Below are positions 63,980 to 64,000 of a stretch of 64,000 bases of DNA, one piece after another. The position numbers were made by a program, and so were the translations under genes. Within the stretch, counting starts at the first letter, position 1. Every line of letters begins with the position of its first letter. Source of the DNA: Sphingomonas sp. Leaf357 (lineage in GTDB: Bacteria > Pseudomonadota > Alphaproteobacteria > Sphingomonadales > Sphingomonadaceae); assembly GCF_001423845.1 (NCBI RefSeq), contig NZ_LMPM01000002.1, positions 620,001-684,000 of the forward strand. Reading direction: 5' to 3'. Below the pieces are notes generated by a model. The model did no database searches, had not been told where the DNA came from, and saw only the letters and a list, made by a program, of their open reading frames with translations.

Positions 63980-64000
63980 GGTCCTAACTCCCTGTACGGC

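Overview
The window looks like a chromosomal stretch of a high-GC alphaproteobacterium of the Sphingomonas / Sphingomonadaceae type. The evidence is a 1541-residue NAD-glutamate dehydrogenase, the cobS-cobT pair, the hisG-hisD-nusB and infA-maf-RNase E/G-yacG-tRNA-Phe orders, a TonB receptor next to TetR regulators, a TTG-started infA, and many GC-rich REP-like palindromes. Genus and species cannot be fixed from the sequence alone.

Left edge (1-2126): the 3' part of a YVTN/beta-propeller protein and a sulfite-oxidase-type molybdopterin protein without a signal peptide. Next (about 2244-3812) lies a wrecked defence-like gene pair. It has the TOPRIM end of an OLD/GajA-type nuclease, frameshifted by an extra GTGGC unit, and the N-terminal half of a UvrD/GajB-type helicase with a damaged Walker A loop.

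Mobile region (about 3812-17800): an integrative, mobilizable-looking element. A leftward operon encodes three proteins related to the PolB-type 3'-5' exonuclease family (one probably without its catalytic residues), a Lon-like AAA+ ATPase and an unknown protein. It is followed by a small Cys-rich protein, a MobA/MobL-type relaxase preceded by inverted repeats that may be oriT, three overlapping unknown genes bracketed by an exact 16-bp repeat, a ParB-like protein, a small protein, and a large serine recombinase whose reading frame ends inside a tRNA-Thr(CGT) gene. The exonuclease/ATPase operon and the three-gene unknown block are the least explained parts of the window.

Core chromosome (18-53 kb): a PAS protein; NAD-GDH; cobT-cobS with a ribbon-helix-helix gene; an HxlR regulator divergent from a nine-gene detoxification cluster (VOC, GST, DoxX, DUF1428 and SRPBCC proteins); DnaJ-like and BolA proteins; GST, Nudix, pirin and alpha/beta hydrolase genes; DUF2332; hisG-hisD-nusB-DUF4169-thiL-hppA; an S9 peptidase; a single-chain restriction-modification enzyme; infA-maf-RNase E/G-yacG-tRNA-Phe. 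REP-like palindromes fill many of the gaps between 24 and 51 kb. One sits in frame inside thiL, and others supply the C-terminus of HisG and the ribosome-binding sites of hisD and the DUF4169 gene. I saw none of these REP families in the mobile region.

Right part (53-64 kb): an MFS transporter, two TetR-type regulators (one with an extra N-terminal HTH), a TonB receptor, a GST and an NADP-dependent reductase form a likely uptake/catabolic cluster. Then come a DUF2721 membrane protein, an HTH-TM-TPR protein, and the end of a leftward curli-type operon encoding a curlin-repeat protein and an exported partner.
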